A DNA stretch of 64,000 nt from JALORV01 sp963707445. GTDB lineage: Bacteria; Pseudomonadota; Gammaproteobacteria; Burkholderiales; Burkholderiaceae_F. How positions within the stretch are numbered: position 1 is the stretch's first letter; each line of letters opens with the position of its first letter. The translations under genes were made by a program, and so were the position numbers. The notes under the pieces are model-generated. The model searched no databases. It was not told where the DNA came from and was given only the letters and a program-made list of their open reading frames with translations. Location: positions 1-64,000 of the forward strand of contig CAVPPW010000032.1 of NCBI GenBank assembly GCA_963707445.1, given 5' to 3'. This document shows, in pieces, positions 19,398 to 29,902 of the stretch.

Positions 19398-20081
19398 CTA
19401 CGGGACGGGTGGGCGCTCTTCCATGCCGAGCGCGCTGCGGTTCTGCACCGCGAACACGGCTGCCTCGACGCGCGAGGTCAGCCCGAGCTTCGCAAGGATG
19501 TGCCGGACGTGCAGCTTCACGGTGTCGTTGCTGATGCCGAGCGCGCGGGCAATGGCCTTGTTGCTGAATCCGCAGGCGACATAGCCGAGGATCTGGCGCT
19601 CGCGCCCGGTCAGCTGCTTGGCAAGGCTGGCCGCGCTGCCCGTTTCCTCGCCTGTCTGCAGGATCGTGGCCAGTTTGCCCGAGATCGACGGCGCAACGAC
19701 GAGTTCACCGCGTGCGGCGCGACGGATCGCCTCGATCACATCGGCAGGTTCCATGTCCTTCAGCAGGTAGCCACGCACGCCCAGGCGCAGCGCTGCCGCG
19801 AGATCCTCGGCAGCCTCGCTCATCGTCAGGACCAGCACCGGCGTGTCCGATCCCTTGTCGCGCAGGCTCTTCAGCAGCGCAATGCCATCGATCGGGCTCA
19901 TCCGCAGGTCGAGGATCAACAGGTCGGGCCGATGCTGCTGCAGCAGGTCCCATGCTTCGTCGGCGCGGCCGGTCGTTGCCATGACCTGCATTCCGGCACC
20001 ACGTGACAGCAGATCGGCGAGCCCCTGGCGGACCAGCGCGTGATCGTCGACCAGCACCAGCTTGATCGGCGCCGTACTCAC
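19398..20081 (-). CDS. NarL/FixJ-family response regulator
   Basis: 227 aa. The receiver domain has VLVDDHALVRQG and the phosphoacceptor Asp in LLILDLRMSP (about D58), Thr in VLVLTMS and Lys in YLLKDMEP. The LuxR-type HTH is at the C-terminus (LTGRERQILGYVACGFSNKA, DTVKLHVRHILAKL). It overlaps the stop/start of the kinase gene by four bases, so it is the cognate partner. The location between dsr and soe suggests control of sulfur oxidation or electron-acceptor use; targets are unknown. Confidence 0.92.
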   Translation of the reverse strand: MSTAPIKLVLVDDHALVRQGLADLLSRGAGMQVMATTGRADEAWDLLQQHRPDLLILDLRMSPIDGIALLKSLRDKGSDTPVLVLTMSEAAEDLAAALRLGVRGYLLKDMEPADVIEAIRRAARGELVVAPSISGKLATILQTGEETGSAASLAKQLTGRERQILGYVACGFSNKAIARALGISNDTVKLHVRHILAKLGLTSRVEAAVFAVQNRSALGMEERPPVP

Positions 20082-21261
20082 AGCAGGCCTGCGGGGGTGG
20101 CGCCGTCGATCGTCAGCGTGATGCGCGTGCCGCCCTCGGGAAGGGCGCCGATGTGCAGCCGACCGCCGGCGCGGCCGGCGCGCTCGCGCATGATCTGCAG
20201 GCCGTGGTGGCCGGCCTCGGACAGCCGTCCGGCGCAGCGCGGATCCAGCGCCTCGTCGCTCGGTCCGCAGCCGTTGTCCTCGATGACCACGCGCAAGTCA
20301 GCGCCGTCGCGATCGATCATCACCCGCGCAGACCGCGCACCGGAGTGATGGCCGATATTGGCCAGCGCTTCCTGGACGATATAAAACACCTGCAGCTGGC
20401 GTTCTGCGCTCAGGCCGAAGTCATCGACGCGGCAGTCGAGTGCCAGGTCGATGCCGGTCCGGTTCCGGAACGCCGCGCCGAGTTCGGCCAGCGACGACAC
20501 CAGTCCCCGCGAGTCCATGCCGGCGCGGTACATCGAAATCATCTCGCGCAGCCTGCCGTGCGCACTGCGCAGCTCGTCGCTGGCATCCGTCCAGTAGGTG
20601 AGCGCCGTGGGCGCATCGTTCTGCTGCAGGGCGTCGTGCAGCAGCGACATGCGCATGCGCACGAAGGTCAGTGACTGGGCCAGCGCGTCATGGATGTCGG
20701 CGGCCATGGACTGGCGCTCGGACGCGACGCGTGCCTGCAGGTTCTCGCGCGCCAGGCGTTCGTTTTCCAGGGCCAGCCCGAGCAACTGGCCGAAAGGCCG
20801 CAGCAGGTGCGTGATCCCCGCCGGCGGATCGCGGCCTTCCGAGAAGAACAGGTTCAGCACGCCGATCGGCTTGTCGCGATGATCCAGCGGCACCGCGACG
20901 GCGCGTCCCTTTTCGGCTCCAAAGAGGGCTCCGGAGTAGAGAATCTCGCAGCCGAGCCGCGGAGTTGCCTGCCGCGTCAGCGCGCTCTGCAACGCCGCTC
21001 CGCACATGCCGCAGACTGGCCGGCTTGAGGGTGTCGCGCTGGCACAGCGTCGCTCGGCAGTCCGACCGAGGCGATCAGCTGAAGCTTCGAACTGTCTGCA
21101 GTCGGCGCGCGGATCGCGCCTGCGCGTGCTCCCGTCAGCCGGACGACCAAGCCGAGGAAGTCGACGAGCACCGACTCCCTGGGCACGTCAGATTCGTGCA
21201 GGGCGGTTCGGTCAGGCAGATCGGCAAGGGCCTCGGTCAGGCCGAGCGCGTCGTTCTTCAC
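20078..21261 (-). CDS. NarX/NreB-type histidine kinase with GAF domain
   Basis: About 394 aa, apparently soluble, with no membrane segment. An N-terminal GAF-like domain contains CGMCGAALQSAL, two cysteines in a CxxC that could sense redox state or bind a cofactor. The dimerisation/phosphoacceptor segment is AADIHDALAQSL (HisKA_3 type). The ATPase end has QEALANIGHHSGA, EDNGCGPS and GHHGLQIMRERA. The GTG start is chosen because an in-frame stop lies ten codons upstream. Two single-base insertions near 21025-21045 disturb the frame before the CxxC. It is the partner of the adjacent NarL-type regulator. Confidence 0.85.
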
Positions 21262-21327
21262 GGGTGCGGGCCCGTCGGGCTCGTAGTGAACCCATCAATA
21301 CTATTCGAATTGCCACGTGCCGTGCGT

Positions 21328-22292
21328 TCAGGCCACAGCCTGGTAGTAGAGGTTCTGCGGGTGGTTGGCCTGGGCAAAGAAGAACCATCGCTCGGCAAGC
21401 AGACCCAGGTACTGGACCGCAAACGCCAGTCCCAGCAACGGCAGGGAGCCGAGTGCAAGTCCGGCAACGACCAGCACCGCGGGCACCGGGAACGTCAGCA
21501 CCAGGAAGATCCACTTCACCGAACGGAGGAACGCGACGGGACCTGCCGTGAAAGAACTCACGCGTATTGAACGCGCCGCCCATCATGCCCTGTGCGATCT
21601 GCACGATGCGCGGGTGCTTGATGCCGATCGCCGACTGCAGCGTCGAGCGCGGCTTCAAACGCGCGTTGCGGATCAATGAGGCGCCGCGCGTGACGAGTGC
21701 GAGGCCGCTCAGCACCAGCGCGCTAGCCCCGAAGAAAGGTGCCAGCGCTGGTTCGGCGGCGGCGGCGTAGGCCGTTGCGAGTGTGAAGCCGGAGGCGCAA
21801 CCCAGCAGCAGATAGTTGACCACTGTCAGCGGCGTCGCCCACTCCTGCAGGAACTTCAGGCAGGCGTAGATCATCCCGGTGCTGACGAAGAGCGCCAGTG
21901 ACAGCAGGGCAGTGACGGCACCGATGGCCAGTGTCGACACCGGCAGTTGCTGCATGCCTCCCTGTTCCCAGGATCCAGTGAGCCGCGCCGTAGGCCACCG
22001 CCCCGGCGACGAAGAGAGGCAGGACGATGATCTCGCGCGACAGCCACGAGGTGCGCCAGCGCGTCGCCGCTCGCCAGCCGCGTTCGGGACGCCCCAGGTG
22101 AAAGATCGAGGCAATCAGCCCCAGCACCATCAGCCCGCTGACCAGCACGGCGCCGCCGACGTAGAAGGCAGCGTCCGCGGGATCGAGCCATCCGAGTCGT
22201 GCGCCGAGTTCCGCGGAAAAGAGCGCGAGGAACAGGCCCTGACCCGCGCCGATCAGCGTGGTCAGGAAGATCACGGAAAAGGCGGGATGCAT
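21328..22292 (-). CDS. soeC: SoeC, membrane anchor of sulfite:quinone oxidoreductase
   Basis: DmsC/NrfD-like membrane subunit that delivers electrons from cytoplasmic SoeAB to quinone. About 320 aa with roughly eight hydrophobic segments, beginning MHPAFSVIFLTTLIGAGQG. Conserved blocks include FHLGRPERGWRA and the segment NTREFFHGRS near the C-terminus. Single-base insertions near 21960 and 21555 break the frame and are probably errors. It follows soeB by 34 bases. Confidence 0.88.
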
Positions 22293-22326
22293 GGGCGGGG
22301 AAGGCGCGGCAGATGACGAAGCAGGG

Positions 22327-23058
22327 TTACCAGGACGTCACGTCGTCCAGCGCCGGATCCCTCAGCGGCGGTTTGGGCAGCTTGCCGTCGATCTTCAGCG
22401 GGTTGTCGGCGCGGACCAGTTCATCGGCCTCGATCGTCAACTCGGTGCGCCGCCGCGGCAGGTAATGGTTGGCGGGCTGAGTGCCCCACTCGGGCATCAG
22501 CGGGTAGCCGCCGCGCTCGCGGATCGCCTGGGAGACTTCGGACGCCGGATCGTGGATGTCGCCGAACAGCCGCGCGCTCGTCGGACACGCCATGACGCAC
22601 GCCGGCCGACGTTCAGCGGGCGGCAGCGTCTTGTCGTAGATGCGATCGACGCACAGCGTGCACTTCTTCATCACCTTCTGGCGCTCGTCGATCTCGCGCG
22701 CGCCGTAGGGGCAGGCCCAGGAGCAGTACTTGCATCCGATGCACTTGTCGTAGTCCACCAGGACGATGCCGTCCTCGGGCCGCTTGTAGCTGGCCCCGGT
22801 CGGACAGACCGGGACGCACGGCGGTTCTTCGCAGTGCAGGCAGGACTTCGGAAAGTGCACCGTCTGCGTGTTCGGAAACTCGCCGACCTCGAAGGTCTGC
22901 ACACGGTTGAAGAACGTGCCGGTCGGATCGGCGTCGTAGGGCCGGAGGTCCGACATCGTGCCCGCGGTACCTGAGGTGTTCCACTCCTTGCAGCTCGTCA
23001 CGCAGGCATGACAGCCCACGCAGACGTTGAGGTCGATGACCAGCGCGAGCTGCGTCAC
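22327..23058 (-). CDS. soeB: SoeB, iron-sulfur subunit of sulfite:quinone oxidoreductase
   Basis: 243 aa with four [4Fe-4S] motifs: CVGCHACVTSC, CLHCEEPPCVPVC, CIGCKYCSWAC and CTLCVDRI...CVMAC. There is no signal peptide, in keeping with the cytoplasmic SoeABC enzyme. GTG start with GGAG eight bases upstream, 28 bases after the soeA stop. The gene is intact although both neighbours carry slips. Confidence 0.93.
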   Translation of the reverse strand: MTQLALVIDLNVCVGCHACVTSCKEWNTSGTAGTMSDLRPYDADPTGTFFNRVQTFEVGEFPNTQTVHFPKSCLHCEEPPCVPVCPTGASYKRPEDGIVLVDYDKCIGCKYCSWACPYGAREIDERQKVMKKCTLCVDRIYDKTLPPAERRPACVMACPTSARLFGDIHDPASEVSQAIRERGGYPLMPEWGTQPANHYLPRRRTELTIEADELVRADNPLKIDGKLPKPPLRDPALDDVTSW

Positions 23059-23086
23059 AGCGAGCGCTCCCGAACGTCGAGCCGGG

Positions 23087-25985
23087 TCACCGCGATCCTC
23101 CGTTGCTGCGCGTCGTGTAGGCCAGCCACAGCTTGCGCGCGGTCTCCATGCCCGGAAACGCCGTGAGCGGCGCGAACTGCGGCGATGTGACGGGCTCTTC
23201 CGCTGCATCGGCCTTGCGGATGCGCACGCGCACGTCGTACCAGGCCGCCTGGCCGGTGATCGGATCGGAGTTCGAAACGCGGCCTCCGCCATGGGCGGGC
23301 AGTTCCTCGCTGATCAGGTGATTGAGCAGGAAGCCCTTGCGCGACTCGTTGGCGTCGGGCGCCAGCGCCCATGCACCGGCCGCCTTGCCGATCGCATTCC
23401 AGGTCCACACCGTGCCGGCCTCGACCGCCTCGGAGTGGCGGCACATGCAGCGCACCTTGCCCCATTGCGATTCGACCCACATCCAGTCGCCGTCCTCGAT
23501 GCCGGACGGCGCGCGCGGTGCGCGGGTTGACGAACAGGTAGTTGTGCGCGTGGATCTGGCGCAGCCAGGCGTTCTGCGAATCCCACGAGTGGTACATCGC
23601 CATCGGTCGCTGCGTCATCGCGGCCAGCGGATACGTCTGCGTGTCGGTGGCCTGCACTTCGAGCGGCGGGTAGTAGAACGGCAGCGGATCGAAGTAGGTC
23701 GCGATGCGGTCTACGCAGGTGCTCCGGCGGTTTGCGCGTCAGGCCCTTGCCCTGCGCCGCGGCGCGGAACTTCTGCAGCACCTCGGAATACAGGTGGATC
23801 AGGATCGGTTCGTCGTAGCGCGTGATGCGGTTGCGGCGCGACCATTCGAGGTAGCCCTTGTTCCAGTTGCGCATGTACTGGTACGAGGGCGGCAGCTTGT
23901 GGTGGAACACGCAGTTGTTCTTCTCGTAGAGCTCCCACTGCTGCGGATTGGGTTCGCCCTTCATGAACTTCTCGCCGCCCTGGCCGCGCCAGCCCGACAG
24001 GAAGCCGATGCCGGAGCCCGGTTCGGTCTCGTAGTTGACGATGAAGTCCGGGTAGTTGCGGAACTTGCGGCTGCCGTCGGGGCGCGTGAAGGCCGGCAGC
24101 TTCAGGCGCGCGGCCAGCTCGATCAGCACTTCCTGGAACGGCTTGCACTCGCCGGTCGGCGGCAGGACCGGAATGCGCACCGAATCCACCGGGCCGTCGA
24201 ACTCCGAGATCGGCCGGTCGAGCATCGACATCACGTCGTGCCGCTCGAGGTACGTGGTGTCCGGCAGCACGAGGTCGGCGAACGCCGTCGTCTCGGACTG
24301 GAACGCGTCGCAGACGACGAGGAACGGAATCTTGTATTCGCCGTTCTCGTCGCGGTCGTTCAGCATCTTGCGCACCTCGACCGTGTTCATCGTCGAGTTC
24401 CACGCCATGTTGGCCATGAAGATCAGCAGCGTGTCGATGCGGTACGGATCGCCGCGCCAGGCGTTGGTGATGACGTTGTGCATCAGGCCGTGCACGGCGA
24501 GCGGGTATTCCCACGAGAACGCCTTGTCGATGCGCACCGGACTGCCGTCGTCGTTGACGAACAGGTCGTCCGGGTCGGACGGCCAGCCCAGCGCCATGCC
24601 GTCGAGCGGGGTGTTGGGCCGTGATCGCCAGCGGAGTGTTCGGCGTGCGCGCGCAGGGCGGGATCGGGCGCGGGAACGGCGCCTTGTGGCGGAAGCCGCC
24701 GGGCCGGTCGATCGTGCCGAGCAGCGACATCAGGATCGCCAGCGCGCGGATCGTCTGGAAGCCGTTCGAGTGCGCGGCCAGTCCGCGCATCGCATGGAAC
24801 GCGACCGGGTTGCCGGTGACCGAGTCGTGCTCGTTGCCCCAGGAGTCGGTCCACGGGATCGGCAGTTCGATCTTCTCGTCGCGCGCGGTGATGCCCAGCT
24901 CGTGCGCCAGGCGCCGGATGGTCGCGGCCGGGAATGCCGGTGATCTGGCTCGCCCACTCCGGCGTGTAGTCCCGCACGCGCTCCTGCAGCAGCTGGAACG
25001 ACGGCTTGACCGCCGTGCCGTCGGCGAGCTTGAACGTGCCGAACAGGAACGGATCGGCGCCCTCGGTGTGCGTCACGCACCGGCGCGTTGGTCGTCCGGT
25101 CCCACCACAGCTTGTTCTGCGGGTCGTAGCAGGCTTCCTCTTCGGGCACTTCGGTGCGCACGAACATGCCGAATTCGTCGTTGGCGTCGTCGACGTTCAC
25201 GAGCTGGCCGGCGTTCGTGTAGCGCACCAGGAAGTCGCGGTCGTACAGTCCGCTTTCGATGATCTCGTGGATCAGCGCCAGCAGCAGCGCGCCGTCGGTG
25301 CCCGGCTTGATCGGCACCCATTCGTCGGCGATCGCCGAATAGCCGGTGCGCACCGGATTGATCGACACGAAGCGGCCGCCGCGCCGCTTGAACTTGGAAA
25401 TCGCGATCTTCAGCGGATTGGAGTGATGATCCTCGGCGGTGCCGATCATGAAGAAGAGCTTCGCGCGGTCGAGGTCGGGCCCGCCGAACTCCCAGAACGA
25501 CCCGCCGATCGTGTAGATCATCCCGGCGGCCATGTTGACCGAGCAGAAGCCGCCGTGCGCGGCGTAGTTCGGCGTGCCGAACTGCCGCGCGAACAGCCCC
25601 GTCAGCGCCTGCATCTGGTCGCGGCCGGTGAAGAGCGCGAACTTCTTCGGGTCGGTCGCGCGGATCTTCGCCAGCCGCTCCGTCAGGATCTCGAAGGCCC
25701 GCTCCCAGCTGATCGGCCTCGAACTCGCCCGCGCCGCGCTCGGCGCCGGCCTTGCGCAGCAGCGGCCGCGTCAGCCGCGCCGGCGAGTACTGCTTCATGA
25801 TGCCCGACGAGCCCTTGGCGCAGATGACGCCCTGGTTCAGCGGATGCTCGGGGTTGCCCTCGATGTAGCGGATCTTGCCGTCGTCGCAGGTGCACGCGGA
25901 TGCCGCAGCGGCACGCGCACATGTAGCAGGTCGTCGTGCGCACGTCGGTCGCGCGGGAGGAGGTGTGCGGAGGTGAGTCGGGCAT
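23087..25985 (-). CDS. soeA: SoeA, molybdopterin catalytic subunit of sulfite:quinone oxidoreductase
   Basis: DMSO reductase-family enzyme oxidising sulfite to sulfate in the cytoplasm, about 960 aa. The N-terminal cluster motif is CYMCACRCGIRV. GGFCSVNMAAG is the likely Mo-ligand region, GNPVAFHAMRG lies in the middle and DPITGQAAWYDVRVRI near the C-terminus. No Tat signal is present, which separates it from periplasmic relatives. At least seven frame slips (about 25895, 25715, 25080, 24935, 24615, 23715 and 23520) split it, all between well-conserved blocks. The start ATG gives MPDSPPHTSSRATDV; an ATG at 26024 is an alternative. Together with aprBA-sat it gives two sulfite-oxidising routes. 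Confidence 0.92.
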
Positions 25986-26255
25986 TGGAGAACGCTGCGG
26001 GGTGCGAGGCGGCACGAACGACATGGTAGCCGCGTCGGGTAGAGCCAAGTCGCGGCATACGCGGCGCCTGCGGCGACGCACACGTTCAGGGCCGCATTAG
26101 GCGGGGCCGCTCGGCGCATTGTCTACTCCCGAGGAAGGGAGCCGCAGCGTTACCCACCTTGGTAGGACGCGACGTCGCGCCTGCTGGGATACTGTTCTCG
26201 TCTGCGACCGCGAGCCCGACCCGGGTACCTGACACTGCGTCTGCAGGGCACAAAC
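25986..26255. promoter_or_regulatory. Divergent promoter region between soeA and phosphodiesterase gene
   Basis: About 270 bases between outward-reading genes. TACC (26151-26154) and GGTA (26161-26164) form a short palindrome with six bases between, and TACTCCCGAGGAAGGGA just left of it is G/C-tract rich. No further coding frame is supported. Confidence 0.35.
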
Positions 26256-26781
26256 GTGAAGATCGGTGTCGTTTCTGACAGCCACGACCATGGCGCGCCT
26301 CTCGCGGCCGCGGTCGCGCGCGCGCGCGACTGGGGTGCGCAGGCGATCCTGCATTGCGGTGACATCATCGGGCCGAACACGCTGCAGTCGGCGCTGGCGG
26401 TCGGTTTGCCGCTGCATGTCGTCCACGGCAACAATCTCGGCGACATGTTGCGCATGCTGCGGATGGCGCAGGAATCGAAGGGAGCGCTGGACTATTACGG
26501 AGGCGACGCATCCTTCGGCTCTGGCCGGACGCCGCCTGTTCATGACGCACTATCCGCACCTCGCGCGCGGCATGGCCTGCACCGGGGACTTCGACGCGGT
26601 CTTCTGCGGCCACAGTCACGTTGCGCGGATCGAGAGCGTGACGGGCGCGCGCGGCCTGCACTCCGCTGGTCAACCCGGGCACTGTCGCGGGGATCGGCGC
26701 CGAAGCGACGATGGTGCTGGGCGATCTCGAAACGCTGTCCTTCCAGATCATTTCGCTCGACAGTTCAGACCCATGCCATGA
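26256..26781 (+). CDS. MJ0936/YfcE-family metallophosphodiesterase
   Basis: About 173 aa, single-domain calcineurin-like phosphoesterase. All metal motifs are visible: VSDSHDHG, ILHCGDII, VHGNNLGD, MTHYPH, CGHSHVAR and NPGTVAG. GTG start. Insertions near 26518 and 26670 and a further slip just before the end disturb the frame; the likely stop overlaps the ATG of the next gene. The physiological substrate is unknown, though family members hydrolyse phosphodiesters with Mn or Ni. Confidence 0.82.
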
Positions 26782-27571
26782 CGCTGCGGCGTGCCTGGGT
26801 TGCTCCTGTCGCTGCTCGATCGGGCCGGTCGGCTCGAACGCGGCGGAGCCGCTCGAGAAATCCAGCGTGTCGACCGGCAAGTACGAGGTTCCGCTGGAGG
26901 TGGCTCGGCCTCCGGGTTCCGGGCCGTTCCCACCGGTCCTTTACATCCATGCCAAGCGCGGATTCGAGGACGAGGATCGCGCGCACATGCGGGAACTCGC
27001 AGCCCGGGGCTTCCTGGTGCTGGCGCCGGACTGGCAGAAAGCGAACATGATCGAACGCTGGCCAGACCGCCATTACCCCGAAAGCGAGGACGACGTCGAG
27101 GCCGGACTCAACGCGCTGCTGGCGCGCAAGGACGTCTGCAAGGGCCCGGTCGGCGTCGTCGCGCTCTCGCGCGGGCCGTACTACGCGATCCGGCTGGCGG
27201 CGAAGCGGCCGCAGGACATCGCCGCCATCGTCGCCTACTACGGGCACTTCCAGAACCCGAACGCGCCCGAACCGCAGCAACTGTTCTCGGTCGCACCGGA
27301 GATCGCGCGTATCAAGGCACCCGTGCTGATGCTGATCGGCGACGCCGACTTCGAGATTCGCCGCATGGTCAACGGGCGCGCGTTCTACGCGCTGTGGGAG
27401 CGCGGCATCCCGGTCGAACTGCAGATGTACCCGATGGCGCGCCGCGCGTTCGACTTTCGCCCCGATGCGTCGCCCGAGGAAAAGGTCGCAGCGCGTCATG
27501 CGCGCCAACGGACGCAGGCATGGCTTGCCACGTACATGAAGCTCGGGCCGGACGGGCGCTGCAAGGGCTAG
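26778..27571 (+). CDS. Secreted dienelactone hydrolase-like alpha/beta hydrolase, catalytic His missing
   Basis: About 262 aa. Removing two inserted bases near 26796 and 26815 yields the signal peptide MTLRRAWLLLSLLIGPVGSN. The fold is DLH-like: PPVLYIHAKRGF, the nucleophile region VVALSRGPYYA, and the acidic residue in LIGDADFEI. Where DLH enzymes have a catalytic His (HAFD), this protein reads ARRAFDFRP, so Arg replaces His. Either the activity is altered or another His serves. It is translationally coupled to the phosphodiesterase gene. Confidence 0.75.
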
Positions 27572-27691
27572 GAGCGGTCCGGATGTGCCGGCCGACGCAT
27601 CGCGCTGGCCGCGGTGAGTCCCGGCACAGCGGCCCGTGCCATGGCTGGATCGATGGCCAGGCAGATCATTGAAAGCGAAAGGGAATACAGG

Positions 27692-28276
27692 ATGAGCATG
27701 AAGGCATGGCTTTGCGTTTCAACCGCCGCGACGCTGGGAACCATCGCGCTGCCAGCCGCGAGCCAGGACGATGCCGTGCGCGCCGAGCAGGCGCGCAAGC
27801 TGACGGCGACGATGGTGCAGTCGCTGGGCGGACAGTTGCAGGCGGCGATCAAGGAGGGCGGCCCGGCTGGTGCGATTGGCGTCTGCACCGGCGTTGCGCC
27901 CGCGATTGCCGGGCAACTGTCCCGACAGAATGGTGTGCGGCTGACGCGCGTCAGCCTCAAGGTCCGCAATCCCCTGCTGGGTTCGCCCGACGCCTGGGAG
28001 CAGGCGGCACTGGCAGGCTTCGAGGCGCGTCTGGCGAAGGGCGAGCCAGCGGACAAGCTCGAGTACGCCGAGACGGTGACCGAGCCCTCGGGGCGGTTTT
28101 ACCGCTACATGAAGGCGCTGCCGGTGCAGCCCGTGTGTCTCAACTGCCATGGAGATGCCGCCGGCCTCACGCCCGAAGTGCGCGAGCGTCTTGCCAAGGA
28201 ATACCCGAACGATCATGCGACGGGATATTCAGTCGGCCAGATTCGCGGCGCAGTCAGCGTGAAGCGGCCTTTATAG
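27692..28276 (+). CDS. Secreted monohaem c protein with DUF3365-like domain
   Basis: About 194 aa. Signal peptide MSMKAWLCVSTAATLGTIALP with cleavage around PAASQD. The DUF3365 (Tll0287-like) pattern shows GVCTGVAPAIAGQLS in the first half and a single haem c site QPVCLNCHGDAAG near residue 150, then GYSVGQIRGAVSVK at the end. Domains of this kind occur in periplasmic haem sensors and cytochromes. The start ATG is preceded by AGG; a second Met two codons on is possible. No link to a specific partner is visible. Confidence 0.8.
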   Translation: MSMKAWLCVSTAATLGTIALPAASQDDAVRAEQARKLTATMVQSLGGQLQAAIKEGGPAGAIGVCTGVAPAIAGQLSRQNGVRLTRVSLKVRNPLLGSPDAWEQAALAGFEARLAKGEPADKLEYAETVTEPSGRFYRYMKALPVQPVCLNCHGDAAGLTPEVRERLAKEYPNDHATGYSVGQIRGAVSVKRPL

Positions 28277-28400
28277 AGCGTGATGATCGAAGGCGTTGGG
28301 CCCGTGCCCCGGCAGCGCGCTGGGCCGTGAGGGTCAGCGCCAGCTTGAAAGCCGCGCCGACGCCCCTATGCTTGGCTGATCCGCACTTGCAGGAGGCGAC

Positions 28401-28826
28401 ATGTTCGGTCCGATCACGATTCCGTATGGCGCCCGGCTGCTGTTCAACACGATCAAGCTGAAGCCGGGCATCACTTACGACGACGTCGAACTGGCGCTCG
28501 CCGAAATGTGCAATGTCGTCAAGGAAACCTACGGCGGCGACAAAGGCGGGTTCATTGCCGGACAGGTGTTCCGTTTTTCCGGCTTCCTCTCGGACGAAGG
28601 TTCCCTGGGCAGCGCCCATGCCGCTGACCACGACCTTGTGATCGCCACCTACTGGCGCTCGTTCGACGAGCATGAGCGGTCGCATGCCGATTCGGTGTTC
28701 AAGGCCAAGTTCGCGGCCCTGGCCGACATGTGCGTCGACACCCGGGAACTCGGCTACGAGATGATGTGGCAGGGCGCGCCGGAAGGCGCGCCCGTCAATA
28801 TGAAAGGCGCCGCAAAGACCGCCTGA
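28401..28826 (+). CDS. Conserved protein, possible dimeric alpha/beta-barrel (ABM-like)
   Basis: 141 aa beginning MFGPITIPYGARLLFNTIK. I do not recognise a named family. The segment DLVIATYWRSFDEHERSHAD followed by a helix resembles antibiotic-biosynthesis-monooxygenase-like ferredoxin folds, where a beta strand and an aromatic residue precede a helix. It has two cysteines (EMCNVV, DMCVDT) and no signal peptide. The reading frame is clean, with a GGAGG-like box upstream. The function is unknown. Confidence 0.65.
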   Translation: MFGPITIPYGARLLFNTIKLKPGITYDDVELALAEMCNVVKETYGGDKGGFIAGQVFRFSGFLSDEGSLGSAHAADHDLVIATYWRSFDEHERSHADSVFKAKFAALADMCVDTRELGYEMMWQGAPEGAPVNMKGAAKTA

Positions 28827-29083
28827 CGCCGGCGGGCTTCAAATGCCGGCCGCGCGACCACCTTCCAGCACGAGCCGCGCCAGCACCGCAACTTGGCGGG
28901 GCAAACCCTGCGGATGCAAAGGGTCACCGATCGCGGGCTGCGATGCTTCGGCCGCGTGTGCTGAACGAGCCCCGACTCCGGATCACGCTGTGGGCGCCTT
29001 GCTGCCCGATGCAATGCGCCGCGCGGCGTCGACCTCTCGGCTCGGGGCGCACCTTCGTGCGGTGTCAGGCGAGGACCGCCACC
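28827..29083. other. Intergenic region, convergent gene ends
   Basis: About 257 bases between the ends of two facing genes. GCCGGC (28831-) and GCCGGC (28844-) flank TTCAAAT as a weak hairpin near the left gene's stop. Nothing coding is supported. Confidence 0.4.
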
Positions 29084-29869
29084 TCAGACAAATGTCTGCG
29101 CGATCGCATCCGCGGCCTTCACGAGCGTCGGGACGAACTCGATTGCCCGGGTCAGCGGCAGCCGCGCCGTCGCCGCGTGCACCGCGACCGCGGCGATCAC
29201 CTCGCCGGTGGCGAGCCGCACAGGCACCGCGACGCAGGCCACGCCGATCACGTACTCCTCGTTGTCGACCGCGTAACCAGTGGCTGCGATGCGGTCGAGT
29301 TCGCTGGCGAGCAATTGCCGGTCGGTGATCGTCCGCTCGGTGAATCGCGGCAGCGGCAGGGTGCTCACCAGTTGCGCGCGCTCGGCGGGCTCCTTGAAGG
29401 CAAGCAGAAGCTTGCCGCTCGCGCAGCAGTGCGGCGGCAGCGTGCTGCCGACCGGCAGGTGCAGCCGCAACGGCCAGTCTGCCTCGACGCGATCGAGATA
29501 GACCACCTCGCCCTTGCGCAGCATCGACAGGTTGCAGGTCTCGCCAACGTCGGCGACCAACCGCCGCAGAACGACATGTCTCTCGGATGCTACGTGGTCG
29601 TGCGTCAGCACATCGAGCGCAAAGCGCTCGAGCCGTGGTCCCACGGCATAGGCGCGGCCGGTCGGCTCACGCATCACCAGACCGGCCTCCTCGAACAACG
29701 CGAGCGTGCGATGCAGCGATGGCTTGGGCAGGCCGGTGGCGACCATCAGTTCCGACAGCGTGACCGGTGCGCCGGCGCGCACCAGGATTTCGAGCACCGC
29801 GAACGCTTTCAGCGTCGACGACGTCGACCCGGTGGCGTCGCGCGCTCCAAGTTCAATGACATTCGACAT
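29084..29869 (-). CDS. IclR-family regulator divergent from xsc
   Basis: 261 aa. The winged HTH (LSELMVATGLPKPSLHRTLA) lies at about residues 40-60, and the C-terminal effector domain contains GETCNLSMLRKGEVVYLDRV and GVACVAVPVR. It starts 192 bases from xsc in the opposite direction, the usual arrangement for a pathway regulator. The effector could be sulfoacetaldehyde, sulfoacetate or another sulfonate. An ATG at 29917 would add 16 residues. Confidence 0.9.
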   Translation of the reverse strand: MSNVIELGARDATGSTSSTLKAFAVLEILVRAGAPVTLSELMVATGLPKPSLHRTLALFEEAGLVMREPTGRAYAVGPRLERFALDVLTHDHVASERHVVLRRLVADVGETCNLSMLRKGEVVYLDRVEADWPLRLHLPVGSTLPPHCCASGKLLLAFKEPAERAQLVSTLPLPRFTERTITDRQLLASELDRIAATGYAVDNEEYVIGVACVAVPVRLATGEVIAAVAVHAATARLPLTRAIEFVPTLVKAADAIAQTFV

Positions 29870-29902
29870 GGTGCGATCGTATCCATATGGTTCCGATGTG
29901 GC

